From contig NZ_JAPMLV010000001.1 of assembly GCF_026420145.1 (NCBI RefSeq), positions 1,178,001 through 1,242,000 of the forward strand: 64,000 nt of DNA, read 5' to 3'. The translations under genes and the position numbers were made by a program. The notes beneath the pieces are model-generated. The model was not told where the DNA came from, searched no databases, and saw only the letters and a program-made list of their open reading frames with translations. The DNA is from Enterobacter pseudoroggenkampii. GTDB lineage: Bacteria; Pseudomonadota; Gammaproteobacteria; Enterobacterales; Enterobacteriaceae. Within the stretch, counting starts at the first letter, position 1; the number at the start of each line of letters is the position of its first letter. This document shows, in pieces, positions 7,711-15,764 of this stretch.

Positions 7711-8268
7711 ATGCAAATTGGCTATGTAAGGGTGTCAACAAATGACCAAAATACGGATCTTCAGCGGCAAGCGCTCGAACGCGCAGGATGTGAACAGATT
7801 TTCGAAGAAAAAATGAGCGGAACTGTGGCAAACCGGCCAGCACTCAAAAAGCTTCTAAAGGCATTGAATGAGGGGGATACGCTGGTGGTTTGGAAGCTGG
7901 ACCGCCTTGGGCGCAGCATGCGTAATCTGGTGCTGCTGGTGGACGAACTCCGGCAGCGCGGGATCCACTTTAAGAGCCTCACGGACAGTATCGATACATC
8001 CAGCCCGATGGGGCGCTTTATCTTTCATATCATGTCGGCCCTGGCGGAAATGGAGAGGGAGTTGATTGTGGAACGCACCCGGGCAGGTCTGGCTGCAGCT
8101 CGTGAGAAAGGGCGAATCGGCGGCAGGCGTCCGAAGCTTACCCAGGACCAATGGGCGCAGGCCGGGCGGTTGATAGCGAACGGTGTGGACAGGAAGCAGG
8201 TAGCGATAATTTATGACGTTGCCGTCTGCACGTTGTATAAAAAATTCCCAGTTTCAAAATCGGCTTAA
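7711..8268 (+). CDS. pin: DNA invertase, Pin/Gin-type serine recombinase
   Basis: This 185-residue site-specific recombinase inverts phage tail-fibre cassettes. The resolvase domain begins MQIGYVRVST with catalytic Ser9. It contains the conserved DTLVVWKLDRLGRS, DSIDTSSPMGRFIFHIM and ERELIVERTRAG segments, then a C-terminal helix-turn-helix (RRPKLTQDQWAQAGRLI). It closely matches E. coli e14 Pin. The start is ATG 7711; a GTG at 7702 is in frame but gives a longer N terminus than the family. The gene looks intact and lies beside its probable substrate, a tail-fibre fragment with a gix-like site. Inversion partners are gone, so it may act only on sites elsewhere. Confidence 0.9.
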   Translation: MQIGYVRVSTNDQNTDLQRQALERAGCEQIFEEKMSGTVANRPALKKLLKALNEGDTLVVWKLDRLGRSMRNLVLLVDELRQRGIHFKSLTDSIDTSSPMGRFIFHIMSALAEMERELIVERTRAGLAAAREKGRIGGRRPKLTQDQWAQAGRLIANGVDRKQVAIIYDVAVCTLYKKFPVSKSA

Positions 8269-8405
8269 ATCTGTTCACACTGAGTTGCGGCCATAAAATT
8301 TACAAAACTCATAATTCGAAGTTGGATAGAAACTTAGAAACGAAACGGCGAAGCTTTAAGCAGAGACGGTAGTGTCTCCATCTTGCGGACATTTACAAAT
8401 AAAAC

Positions 8406-8425
8406 TACTGTATATAAAAACAGTA
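8406..8425 (+). promoter_or_regulatory. LexA box (SOS operator) of prophage umuDC
   Basis: The sequence TACTGTATATAAAAACAGTA matches the LexA consensus CTGT-N8-ACAG with symmetric flanks. It lies 16 bases before the umuD-like ATG, so the operon should be repressed by LexA and induced by DNA damage. Confidence 0.9.
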
Positions 8426-8440
8426 TTTGAGGTGTGTGCA

Positions 8441-8860
8441 ATGGAATTCATCAGGCCAACAGAACTGCGAGAAATTATCGCTCTCCCGCTTTTCAGTGAC
8501 TTAGTACAGTGTGGTTTTCCAAGCCCTGCTGCTGATTACGTTGAACAGCGTATCGATCTCAATGAGTTACTGGTTTCCCACCCGAGCTCAACATACTTCG
8601 TCAAAGCCGCGGGTGATTCAATGCTCGAAGCCGGGATCAGCGATGGTGATCTGCTGGTGGTGGACAGCTCGCGCACAGCTGAGCACGGTGACATTGTCAT
8701 TGCCGCGGTGGAAGGGGAATTCACTGTTAAGCGTCTGCAGCTGCGCCCGACCGTGCAACTCAATCCTATGAACAGCGCTTACTCGCCGATAATTGTCGGC
8801 AGCGAGGACACGCTTGATGTGTTCGGTGTCGTGACTTTCATCGTGAAATCGGCGAGCTGA
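8441..8860 (+). CDS. UmuD-like SOS mutagenesis protein (prophage copy)
   Basis: This 139-residue protein has exactly the length of E. coli UmuD. It has the RecA-stimulated autocleavage site Cys24-Gly25 (QCGFPSPA) and the Ser/Lys dyad at Ser60 (AGDSMLEAG) and Lys97 (FTVKRL). Cleaved UmuD' dimerises and joins UmuC to form translesion polymerase V. The true start is ATG 8441, just after the LexA box; the longer frame from 8372 would read through the operator. It precedes the umuC homologue by two bases. The product differs considerably from the other UmuD in this window (33899), so this is a separate phage lineage and not a recent duplicate. Confidence 0.9.
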   Translation: MEFIRPTELREIIALPLFSDLVQCGFPSPAADYVEQRIDLNELLVSHPSSTYFVKAAGDSMLEAGISDGDLLVVDSSRTAEHGDIVIAAVEGEFTVKRLQLRPTVQLNPMNSAYSPIIVGSEDTLDVFGVVTFIVKSAS

Positions 8861-8862
8861 AC

Positions 8863-10131
8863 ATGTTTGCGCTCTGTGATGTGAATTCGTTCTATGCATC
8901 ATGCGAGACGGTGTTTCGGCCCGACTTAAAAGGGTGCCCAGTGGTTGTTCTTTCGAATAATGACGGCTGTGTAATAGCACGCAGCGCCGAGGCCAAAGCC
9001 GCTGGAATTACTATGGGAGAGCCATTCTTTAAGCAAAAGGATCTATTCCGGCGCGCTGGTGTGGTTTGCTTCAGCAGTAATTACGAGTTGTACGCAGATA
9101 TGTCGAACCGGGTAATGACGACGCTTGAGGAAATGAGCCTCCGCGTCGAAATTTACAGCATCGACGAAGCTTTTTGCGACCTGACTGGCGTTCGCAACTG
9201 CCGGGACCTGACTGACTTCGGGAAAGAAATCCGCTCTAAGGTTCTGAAGCGTACACACCTGACTGTCGGGGTTGGCATTGCTCAGACAAAAACACTCGCT
9301 AAACTGGCAAACCACGCCGCCAAGAAATGGCAGCGCCAGACTGGTGGGGTGGTTGATTTGTCCAATATCGACCGGCAGCGTCGGTTGTTGGCTATTGTGC
9401 CTGTAGAGGACGTGTGGGGCGTCGGCAGGCGTATAAGTAAGAAGCTTAACGCCATGGGCATCAAAACGGCTTTGGACCTCTCAGAACAAAGCACCTGGAT
9501 TATCCGCAAACACTTTAACGTGGTACTCGAGCGAACGGTCAGGGAGCTGCGCGGCGAGCCATGCCTCGAGCTGGAGGAGTTTGCACCAGCTAAGCAGGAA
9601 ATCGTCTGCAGCCGGTCTTTTGGTGAACGCGTCACAGAATATGAGCAGATGCGTCAGGCCATCTGCAGCTATGCGGCCCGTGGTGCTGAAAAGCTTCGTG
9701 GTGAGCACCAGTATTGCCGGTTTATCTCTGCGTTCGTGAAAACCTCTCCCTTTGCGCTTAACGAGCCGTATTACGGTAACAGTGCGTCCATGAAGCTTCT
9801 TACCCCCACTCAGGATTCACGCGACATCATTAACGCCGCGGTAAAGTGCCTGGACAAAATCTGGAAAGACGGACACCGTTACCAGAAAGCCGGCATTATG
9901 CTGGGTGACTTCTTTAGCCATGGTGTGGCCCAGCTCAACTTGTTCGACGAGAACGCGCCGCGCGCTGGTAGCGATAGGTTGATGGAAGTTCTGGATTATC
10001 TGAACGCGAAAGATGGAAAGGGAACGCTTTATTTTGCCGGGCAGGGCATACAGCAGCAATGGCAGATGAAACGGGATATGTTATCTCCACGATATACTAC
10101 GAGGTATTCAGACCTAATAAAAGTTAGATGA
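8863..10131 (+). CDS. UmuC-like DNA polymerase V subunit (prophage copy)
   Basis: This Y-family translesion DNA polymerase has 422 residues, the usual UmuC length. The first catalytic aspartate is in [14 protein letters not shown], and the acidic pair lies in [13 protein letters not shown]. Further family segments are [33 protein letters not shown] and [12 protein letters not shown]. The C terminus contains AQLNLFD, matching a clamp-binding peptide (QLxLF). It is translated right after the UmuD-like gene under a LexA box. It probably gives the lysogen damage-induced mutagenesis. No frameshift is visible. Confidence 0.9.
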   Translation: MFALCDVNSFYASCETVFRPDLKGCPVVVLSNNDGCVIARSAEAKAAGITMGEPFFKQKDLFRRAGVVCFSSNYELYADMSNRVMTTLEEMSLRVEIYSIDEAFCDLTGVRNCRDLTDFGKEIRSKVLKRTHLTVGVGIAQTKTLAKLANHAAKKWQRQTGGVVDLSNIDRQRRLLAIVPVEDVWGVGRRISKKLNAMGIKTALDLSEQSTWIIRKHFNVVLERTVRELRGEPCLELEEFAPAKQEIVCSRSFGERVTEYEQMRQAICSYAARGAEKLRGEHQYCRFISAFVKTSPFALNEPYYGNSASMKLLTPTQDSRDIINAAVKCLDKIWKDGHRYQKAGIMLGDFFSHGVAQLNLFDENAPRAGSDRLMEVLDYLNAKDGKGTLYFAGQGIQQQWQMKRDMLSPRYTTRYSDLIKVR

Positions 10132-10220
10132 TTCTTTAAACGGTATATTCATTCGAACCTAATTATCGGCTATGAGTATTAAGAGTAATATGTCTACTAC
10201 TATGCTTTTGTAATGTAAAT

Positions 10221-10246
10221 AAGCCCCTGCAATTATACAGGGGCTT
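10221..10246. terminator. Hairpin terminator after prophage umuC
   Basis: The perfect stem AAGCCCCTG / CAGGGGCTT with an 8-base loop lies 90 bases past the umuC-like stop. There is no long T run on the plus side, so termination may be weak or bidirectional. Confidence 0.55.
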
Positions 10247-10256
10247 ATGGATATGA

Positions 10257-10275
10257 TGCCGGGTGCCTCCCGGTG
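10257..10275. repeat. GC-rich hairpin, second mirrored copy
   Basis: TGCCGGGTGCCTCCCGGTG is the exact reverse complement of 452-470. It sits just after the umuDC terminator. Such a pair in opposite orientation could allow inversion between them or mark a conserved regulatory RNA element. Confidence 0.6.
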
Positions 10276-10507
10276 AGTCATTGAGCTAACCACTCGTGAC
10301 TCGCTGCTTCAGAAATTCACGATGAGACGCTTGATATACAAATCATCAGGTTAGTTAGCCCTGCCCCTGAGGAGGATTCATCATAAAACCGAATGTAACA
10401 GCAATGCTTAGCAAATGATACAAAATTTACTGATGTGCCTCATGATTTTCTTTCGCAGTTTTCACGGTCACGGTATTTTCAGATGGTGAAGGTTAAAATA
10501 TCGATGT
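10276..10507. other. Intergenic stretch, no gene seen
   Basis: Together with the hairpins before it, the gap between the umuC-like gene and the next frame is 376 bases. I find no frame with a ribosome binding site here. The sequence is AT-rich and lies downstream of both neighbouring genes. Confidence 0.3.
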
Positions 10508-10846
10508 TCATTTTTTTACTTTAAGTCTTGAAACAAAGGTTAAGGTTTTATCTTCTGGGCAAATCATTAGAAAAATTGCTGTGGGAGACTCTTCTAAACG
10601 TGTAATTCCATGCAGCATCTGGTAGAGTCTTTTTTTTAGTTTTTCTGCTCCATCTTTTTCAGACTCCCACTCTAAAACTGCCTGACCCTCTGAACCAATG
10701 AATGCATGGGATGGAAGTTTAACGCCTCGGTTTGACTTACTTGAATAGTTTCGGTCATGCAAGAGACCTAAGATAAGAGGATTGATATTATTATCTGAGA
10801 ATGGGGCTTCAATAACTATTAATACTGTGTAATATAGAATTTTCAT
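10508..10846 (-). CDS. Hypothetical prophage protein, 112 residues
   Basis: The frame begins MKILYYTVLIVIEAPFSDNN and ends LTFVSRLKVKK. It has a hydrophobic N-terminal strand but no clear signal peptide or transmembrane helix, and it is low in cysteine. Base composition is AT-rich compared with the core genome, as for other genes in this part. The next gene to the right (11020) is on the same strand, 173 bases upstream. I do not recognise the family. Its location among stress-related phage cargo suggests an accessory gene expressed in the lysogen. Confidence 0.5.
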   Translation of the reverse strand: MKILYYTVLIVIEAPFSDNNINPLILGLLHDRNYSSKSNRGVKLPSHAFIGSEGQAVLEWESEKDGAEKLKKRLYQMLHGITRLEESPTAIFLMICPEDKTLTFVSRLKVKK

Positions 10847-11019
10847 GGAAGCCTTATGGTTTCTTCAGCAATAAAGTCATATTGCCATGGTGTTGGATGT
10901 ACATGTCTTAATTATAAATGTTTGTGTGGGGGTAAAAAAAAGCCTGCGTTAAGCAGGCTATAATAATTAAACGTAGTTATAATAATGATTTCATGAACGT
11001 TGGCGTTGAATCCCTTGCG

Positions 11020-11247
11020 TCAAAGATACTTCTGCGCCGCATCTAATATTTCCTGAGAGGTAAGCTCTCGATCTGATGCCACATAGACCACTTCATGGTC
11101 ACCTGTTAAAGAGGGAAAACCTGCTGACATTATCTGAAGGTTTATCACTTCTCCATTAGGATATTCTTCGCGTATTGATGTCACACCTTTAAGCACAGTG
11201 ATAACTTTACTTGGCTTACCATTAAAAAAAATGATTACTTTTTTCAT
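11020..11247 (-). CDS. Hypothetical prophage protein, 75 residues
   Basis: This is a small soluble protein starting MKKVIIFFNGKPSKVITVLKGV, with an alternating hydrophobic pattern that suggests a compact alpha/beta fold. The gene is AT-rich with an ATG start. A run of about 70 bases containing the repeat-like AAGCCTGCGTTAAGCAGGCT at 10942-10961 lies downstream and may terminate it. No family was recognised. Order and strand suggest it could be transcribed with the 112-residue gene to its left. Confidence 0.5.
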   Translation of the reverse strand: MKKVIIFFNGKPSKVITVLKGVTSIREEYPNGEVINLQIMSAGFPSLTGDHEVVYVASDRELTSQEILDAAQKYL

Positions 11248-11395
11248 ATATCACCATGTATTTTGATGGCTTTTAGCCCCTGCAGGTGTTCGAAAGGGGG
11301 CTGTTTGTTCATTTTTTTTGCCTCTATCGAAATTAAAACAAGCATTATACTGACTTAACGTGTACTGTAACGGTCCATTTGAACTGGAGAAGTCT

Positions 11396-11560
11396 ATGTC
11401 AGCACGTAAAAACACTCAATTCCGCCGAAATTATTTAGTAAAATGTCCTTGTCCAAACTGCTCAAAAGATTCCGAACATAGTTACAATCGTGTACAAAAG
11501 GGGGCTCAATTGGTGTGCCCATACTGCTGTGCTTTATTCAAATCTCCCCAGCGCTTCTAA
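11396..11560 (+). CDS. ynfU: YnfU-like zinc-ribbon protein
   Basis: This 54-residue protein carries two cysteine knuckles, CPCPNC (about residues 17-22) and CPYCC (about 43-47), separated by a basic linker, which is a small zinc ribbon. It resembles YnfU of the E. coli Qin prophage, which is encoded near cold-shock genes, as here. The start at 11396 has GGAG six bases upstream, whereas the frame from 11360 lacks a ribosome binding site. Function is unknown; nucleic-acid binding is a reasonable guess from the fold. The symbol rests on remembered similarity. Confidence 0.65.
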   Translation: MSARKNTQFRRNYLVKCPCPNCSKDSEHSYNRVQKGAQLVCPYCCALFKSPQRF

Positions 11561-11800
11561 AAAAATTAAAAAAATAAGAAGTGATGCTTTTAGAGGCTGC
11601 CTAACCTCTTACGCACTTTAATATTTTATAAGCAGTTAGCTTCTGCTTTGAGACTGTTCATGCAGCAGTCCTGCATTTCATCACATCGGTCAGCAAACTT
11701 TATGGTAAGTAAATATGCTGGCCTGTTGTAATGATGTGCGTAACCGAACAATCACCTTTCACTGATAAAGTCATGCTGGCTTAAGTAAACCATCTAAAAA

Positions 11801-12019
11801 TTATCTATCGCAAAGTGTTACATTGGCAGCGACTGGACCTTTAGTTCCAGCTATGATAGCGAATTTGACTTTTTGTCCTTCAAATAGAGTATCAAATGTT
11901 TCTCCCAGCAGGGAAGAAGTGTGAACAAGAACATCTTTACTTCCATCGAGTGGGGAGATAAAACCAAACCCCTTATCTTCGTTAAACCACTTAACAAGAC
12001 CTATGATTTTAGATGACAT
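11801..12019 (-). CDS. CspA-family cold-shock protein
   Basis: This 72-residue OB-fold RNA/DNA-binding protein has RNP1 (KGFGFI) at about residues 16-21 and an RNP2 variant (VLVHTS) where CspA has VFVHFS. The segment [13 protein letters not shown] matches the family. Such proteins melt RNA secondary structure during cold or stress. It lies divergently from a second, more distant Csp gene at 12308. The long 288-base region between them could hold the cold-responsive leaders typical of csp genes. The change in RNP2 removes one aromatic stacking residue. Confidence 0.85.
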   Translation of the reverse strand: MSSKIIGLVKWFNEDKGFGFISPLDGSKDVLVHTSSLLGETFDTLFEGQKVKFAIIAGTKGPVAANVTLCDR

Positions 12020-12307
12020 ACAAACTCAGTTTGAACATTTCAAACTGACAAGCAAGCTCATGATAAGAAACGTATGCTGGTATATGTATGGACTCAAGAG
12101 GAGGAGGTATCAGAGATAACACCTGGTTATGAGAACGGCTTTTGGAAAAGTTAGATTCATCATCGCAACGAATCAGCCAAACCATTAAGGCACGTGTTGA
12201 ATGATTAAGCAAATTTTATTTTAGCCTTCCAGAAGGCCGTTAAAATAGGATTAGCTATTATTAACTAATCCTGTATAGTCAAATCTGGATTACCATTAGG
12301 AAAATAT
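12020..12307. promoter_or_regulatory. Divergent csp-csp intergenic region
   Basis: The 288 bases separate two divergent cold-shock genes. An imperfect hairpin AGCCTTCCAGAAGGCC lies near 12223-12238. Long structured 5' leaders are normal for csp genes, but no specific cold-box or promoter was assigned. Confidence 0.3.
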
Positions 12308-12520
12308 TTGTCTCGTAAAATGACAGGAATTGTCAAAAGTTTTGACTTCAAGAGCGGAAAGGGATTGATTATCCCATCTGATGGCAGAAAAGATGTTTTT
12401 TTACATGTTTCTGCATTAAGTAATAGTGAAAGCCAAACGTTAAAGCCAGGTGTTCGTGTTGAATTCTATCGTATAAATGGACTTAGTGGTTCGATGCCTG
12501 CAAATATATTCCTTTCTTAA
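12308..12520 (+). CDS. CspH-like cold-shock protein
   Basis: This 70-residue Csp homologue starts [19 protein letters not shown] and closely matches E. coli CspH ([19 protein letters not shown]). The RNP1 motif is degenerate (GKGLII) and the usual KWFN tryptophan is replaced, as in the CspF/CspH branch, whose members bind nucleic acid weakly or not at all. The start is TTG at 12308 with AGGA at suitable spacing; the next ATG at 12320 would remove conserved residues. Its position beside YnfU-like and Csp genes mirrors the cargo of Qin/Rac-type prophages. Confidence 0.75.
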   Translation: MSRKMTGIVKSFDFKSGKGLIIPSDGRKDVFLHVSALSNSESQTLKPGVRVEFYRINGLSGSMPANIFLS

Positions 12521-12571
12521 GATAAGATAATATTTAACCAAATATAAAGTGCGCATCAAAAGTACGGCAGA

Positions 12572-13246
12572 TTATATATTTGTTTGTTCTATCAATTTTC
12601 TCCCCTGATTTTGTACATTTCCAACATCACGGGCCACTGCATGCCAGATAAACATCTCAGCTGGCACAGTGCCGTCGGCTGCGATCTCTTCAGCTTCTTT
12701 CCCACCAATATCCTGCCGCATCCACTCACGTGCCGCTTCTGGTGACAAAACAAGTGGCCGGCGGTCGTGAATGTCGACCAGACCTTTATCCGCTGCCGAT
12801 GTCACTATAAGAAAACCCTCAGCTTCATCACCACGCTCAAATGGTGTGCTGCCGATCGCTGCCATAAATATTGGTTGGCCATTGGCACGGTGAATGAAGT
12901 AGGGCTGTTTTTTGTCACCTTCTTTTTTCCACTCGAACCATCCATCGGCGAAGCAGATCGCGCGGCCATGTTGCCATAGAGGTTTAAACATTCTGCTGGT
13001 GGCCGCCGTTTCGACGCGCGCATTAATCAGGGGTGCTTTATCCCACCATCCCGGGGCATAACCCCATAATACAGGATCAAGATGTAACTGCTCGTTTCGT
13101 TCGCTTAGCAACAGGACCTTCGTGCCTGGAGCCACGTTGTAACGTCCAATCGGCTCAGGGTCGAATGCGATGTCTCGATCGGCTTCATCTGCGAGGTATG
13201 CCAGATATTCTTCACGGGTTTGGGCTTGTGCAAAGCGTCCACACAT
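12572..13246 (-). CDS. yedK: SRAP abasic-site processing protein (YedK/HMCES type)
   Basis: This 224-residue protein forms a thiazolidine crosslink with abasic sites in single-stranded DNA and shields them. The essential Cys2 (MCGRF, exposed after Met removal), Asn75 (LINARVET), Glu105 (DGWFEWKK) and His160 (VDIHDRRP) are all present at canonical positions. YedK homologues are common in prophages and near SOS genes. This one sits 2.4 kb from a LexA-controlled umuDC, but no LexA box was found upstream of it. It is probably phage cargo, or a paralogue of the chromosomal yedK. The gene is complete. Confidence 0.9.
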   Translation of the reverse strand: MCGRFAQAQTREEYLAYLADEADRDIAFDPEPIGRYNVAPGTKVLLLSERNEQLHLDPVLWGYAPGWWDKAPLINARVETAATSRMFKPLWQHGRAICFADGWFEWKKEGDKKQPYFIHRANGQPIFMAAIGSTPFERGDEAEGFLIVTSAADKGLVDIHDRRPLVLSPEAAREWMRQDIGGKEAEEIAADGTVPAEMFIWHAVARDVGNVQNQGRKLIEQTNI

Positions 13247-13400
13247 AGAAACCTCCAGCCAGATATCAGACTGAAAGTATAGGGCAGGGAGAAAAAGAGG
13301 TGCGCTGGTTAAGTCTTACAAACGAATTCGTGGCGACCATGCTGATCAGATAGAGAGACGTAAAGCAGAGTGTTACGAACCCGGAAGGAGCTTCGCAAAA

Positions 13401-13500
13401 CAGGGGAATATTGGGGGCAAATTTGGGGGCATTTTGAAAGAAGGGACACCGATAGGGGCATCAAAAAGACCGTGCATGTCCGTATATGTCCGTTAAACGT
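13401..13500. other. Candidate prophage attachment region (attR)
   Basis: Two direct copies of TTGGGGGCA (13411 and 13424) are followed by a related GATAGGGGCA (13451), and then by the repeat TGTCCGTATATGTCCGT near 13477-13493. Clusters of such short direct repeats beside a short core are typical of integrase arm sites next to att cores. This is where prophage genes end and core genes begin, so it is a reasonable right boundary. No left copy is available in the window, and no integrase gene is present. Confidence 0.35.
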
Positions 13501-13667
13501 TTCTGGCTAACTCACTGATACCATGACAAATAAAGCCATTTCAATGAGTTGCGAATTTTCTGCACACTAAAACTGCACAAACAGCTTTTTCATTGGATCT
13601 CACCGAAGAAACGCTTTGTGCAGAATATACATGAAACCCGCCGATATTTTCATGTCTGTGAAGCGCA

Positions 13668-13928
13668 TTACATCGCGTGCGCACTTCTTTTTACCTTGGC
13701 GATGAGTGTTTCCGTTACGGCCAGGCCTTCCGCAATGTGCGTATCAATCACGACAGTTCCAAATTCATTAATTAAATCCAGAAGTATTTCGTAAAACTGG
13801 ATGAGTTCAAGGAGATCAAAGAGCGCTTTCCGATCGGCGCGTGAGGGAGAGGCATGGCTAAGCGCTGCCTGATTAACAATCCATTCAAGATTGGTTTTGA
13901 TGGCTTCAACCTGACTGTAGCTATACAT
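13668..13928 (-). CDS. Hypothetical protein, 86 residues, intact copy of a duplicated gene
   Basis: The product begins MYSYSQVEAIKTNLEWIVNQ and is almost entirely helical, with a Leu/Ile-rich central segment (DLLELIQFYEILLDLI). A start-less homologue lies at 3175-3435. The leader is conserved: GATTTAAGCCCATGAAATATGTATAG contains an upstream ATG of a four-codon mini-frame (M-K-Y-V-stop) that overlaps the gene start, with GAGG placed to serve the first ATG. Translational coupling is possible. I do not recognise the family. It is the last gene before rstA and lies just outside the candidate attR, so it may be cargo of another element. Confidence 0.55.
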   Translation of the reverse strand: MYSYSQVEAIKTNLEWIVNQAALSHASPSRADRKALFDLLELIQFYEILLDLINEFGTVVIDTHIAEGLAVTETLIAKVKRSAHAM

Positions 13929-14175
13929 ATTTCATGGGCTTAAATCCTCATATCAAGATTTTATGGGAGGGGTTTCGTGAGAGCTTCACGGTGAGAAAGC
14001 GTTGTAGCCGGGTCAGTGCCAGCTGAAGAAAGGACAGTAGAAGGTTTAATTATGGGATAGTTCGCGTGCTTAGCAAGTTAATTGTTGCGCAAACGGATAA
14101 ATAAAGGCGCGATAGAGAGGACATCACTGTGTAATGCCTTCATTTCGCGCATGTTATGCTAACCGGATAACGGAA
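13929..14175. other. Region where rstB is expected but absent
   Basis: In E. coli rstB starts a few bases after rstA. Here the 247 bases downstream of rstA hold no rstB start, and short frames are interrupted (for example, from the ATG after rstA there is a stop after about 15 codons). The segment joins rstA to accessory DNA. rstB may be left of the prophage or lost. Confidence 0.5.
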
Positions 14176-14892
14176 TCAGGTTTCCCAGGCGTGGGGGGCA
14201 AACAGGTAACCCTTATTACGCACGGTTTTAATGCGGTAGGGCTCTGTAGCGTTATCCTGCAGCTTTTTGCGCAGACGCGAAATCGCCACGTCAACGCTGC
14301 GGTCCATTCCGTCATAGCTCACGCCACGCAGATTTTTCAGCAGCGCGTCGCGGTCCATGATTTGCCCGGCGTGCGTTGCCAGCTCCCACAGCAGGTCAAA
14401 ATCTGCGGTGGAGAGGGCGATAAGCTCGCCAGAGAGCAGCACCTGGCGGTTAATGGGGTCAATAGACAGCGTACCGAAGCGCATCGCTTTGTGCGGCGTC
14501 AGAGACGCCGCGGGCGCTTCGCGTTCGATGCTGGCGTGCTGGCGCAAATGGAGGCGCAGGCGAGCGAGCAGGACGGCAGGCGGTGTGGTTTTCAGAATGT
14601 AGTCATTGGCACCCATCTCCAGCGACAAGATATGGTTCATATCGCTGTCCAGCGAGGTGAGCAGGACGATAGGGCCCTCCCACCGGGCGCGCAGGTCACG
14701 ACAGAGCGTCATGCCGTCTTTGCCTGGCAACATGATATCCAGCAGCACCAGATCCGGGTTTTCACGGACGACCACCTCTTCGGCACGATCGCCGCGAGGT
14801 TCAACAATGACGTCCATATCATGTTTACCCAGATAGGCGGCGATCAACTGCCCGACTTCGGGTTCGTCTTCAACATAAACAATCTTATTCAT
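14176..14892 (-). CDS. rstA: Response regulator RstA
   Basis: This OmpR-family transcription factor has 238 residues. The receiver domain begins MNKIVYVEDEPEVG, with phospho-acceptor Asp52 (LLDIMLPG) and the conserved Lys in YILKTTPP. The C-terminal winged helix ends NKGYLFAPHAW as in E. coli RstA. RstA is controlled by PhoPQ through RstB and acts on asr and other genes. Start is ATG 14892; a longer frame to 14928 adds 12 unconserved residues. Unusually, no rstB follows. A perfect RstA box is found upstream of asr in this window (57994). Confidence 0.95.
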   Translation of the reverse strand: MNKIVYVEDEPEVGQLIAAYLGKHDMDVIVEPRGDRAEEVVVRENPDLVLLDIMLPGKDGMTLCRDLRARWEGPIVLLTSLDSDMNHILSLEMGANDYILKTTPPAVLLARLRLHLRQHASIEREAPAASLTPHKAMRFGTLSIDPINRQVLLSGELIALSTADFDLLWELATHAGQIMDRDALLKNLRGVSYDGMDRSVDVAISRLRKKLQDNATEPYRIKTVRNKGYLFAPHAWET

Positions 14893-15002
14893 ACAGCGTC
14901 TGTTTTCGTGAAAAAAGCCAACATACACCGCGGAACCTTAACCTTCCATTAATCTTTCAAAATTAACGTCGGTTCCGTAATTCTGGCTGTTATTCGTTTT
15001 CA

Positions 15003-15725
15003 CTAGCGCAGCGGGCGGCCGCCGTCCACGGCAAAGGTTCTGCCGGTGACATAGCAGCTGGTGAGCAGGTAATCAACGAGGTCGATGACCTCTTTCTCGC
15101 CAGGGGCGATTTTCATAAGCGACTTATTCAGCGCCTGCTGGCGATACTCCGCATCATCGTTTTCGTTAAACAAAATCATCGCCGGGGCGATGGCGTTCAC
15201 CTTCACCTCGGGCGCAAGCTTGCGGGCAAACGAGCGCGTCATATTATCCAGCGCGGCTTTGCTGGCCGCGTAGGCGATGTGCTTGTCGCTTCCGCGCTCC
15301 ACCACATAATCAGTGAAGTGAATGATGTCGCCCGCAGCATGCCCATGGCCGCGCAGCAGATCCTGCAGGGCGTGGTTGAGCAGATAAGGGGTATTAACGT
15401 GGATCTGCAACATGGCGGAGAGCGTTTCGCTGAGTGACGTACCGGGTTTTTCGGCACGCCATGCGCTGGCGTTATGGATCACAGCGCGCAGCCCCGTCGT
15501 GGTGGACTTCACCTCTTCCGCGAAAGCCAGAATGCCTTCATCGGTTGAAAAATCAGCCTGAATGCAGACCGCTCCGGCTTTGCGTAACCCTTCAATCGAC
15601 GGGTATTCCGTACGGTAGCTGACAATGACAGGATGGCGAAGGTTGAGAAAGTGATGGGCAAGAGCGAGGCCGATACGGCGGCCTCCACCGGTAATCAGTA
15701 TTGGGCGAAGCGGTGCATTTCCCAT
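15003..15725 (-). CDS. folM: FolM dihydromonapterin reductase
   Basis: This 240-residue short-chain dehydrogenase reduces dihydromonapterin (and weakly dihydrofolate) with NADPH, making the tetrahydromonapterin cofactor. It has the variant nucleotide motif TGGGRRIG, typical of pterin reductases, and the YAASK catalytic pair. Length equals E. coli FolM. It lies between rstA and ydgI as in E. coli, but the ydgC gene that separates folM from rstA there is missing; only 110 bases lie between folM and rstA. Confidence 0.93.
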   Translation of the reverse strand: MGNAPLRPILITGGGRRIGLALAHHFLNLRHPVIVSYRTEYPSIEGLRKAGAVCIQADFSTDEGILAFAEEVKSTTTGLRAVIHNASAWRAEKPGTSLSETLSAMLQIHVNTPYLLNHALQDLLRGHGHAAGDIIHFTDYVVERGSDKHIAYAASKAALDNMTRSFARKLAPEVKVNAIAPAMILFNENDDAEYRQQALNKSLMKIAPGEKEVIDLVDYLLTSCYVTGRTFAVDGGRPLR

Positions 15726-15764
15726 CGTATTCTCCTTTACAGTTCAACAATGGGAAAGGCGATG

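Noticed and set aside
12009..12212. A minus-strand frame upstream of the cold-shock gene
   Set aside because: It overlaps the csp start and lies in the AT-rich leader; no ribosome binding site or family.
13247..13330. LexA box upstream of the yedK-type gene
   Set aside because: No CTGT-N8-ACAG pattern was found in the region before its ATG.
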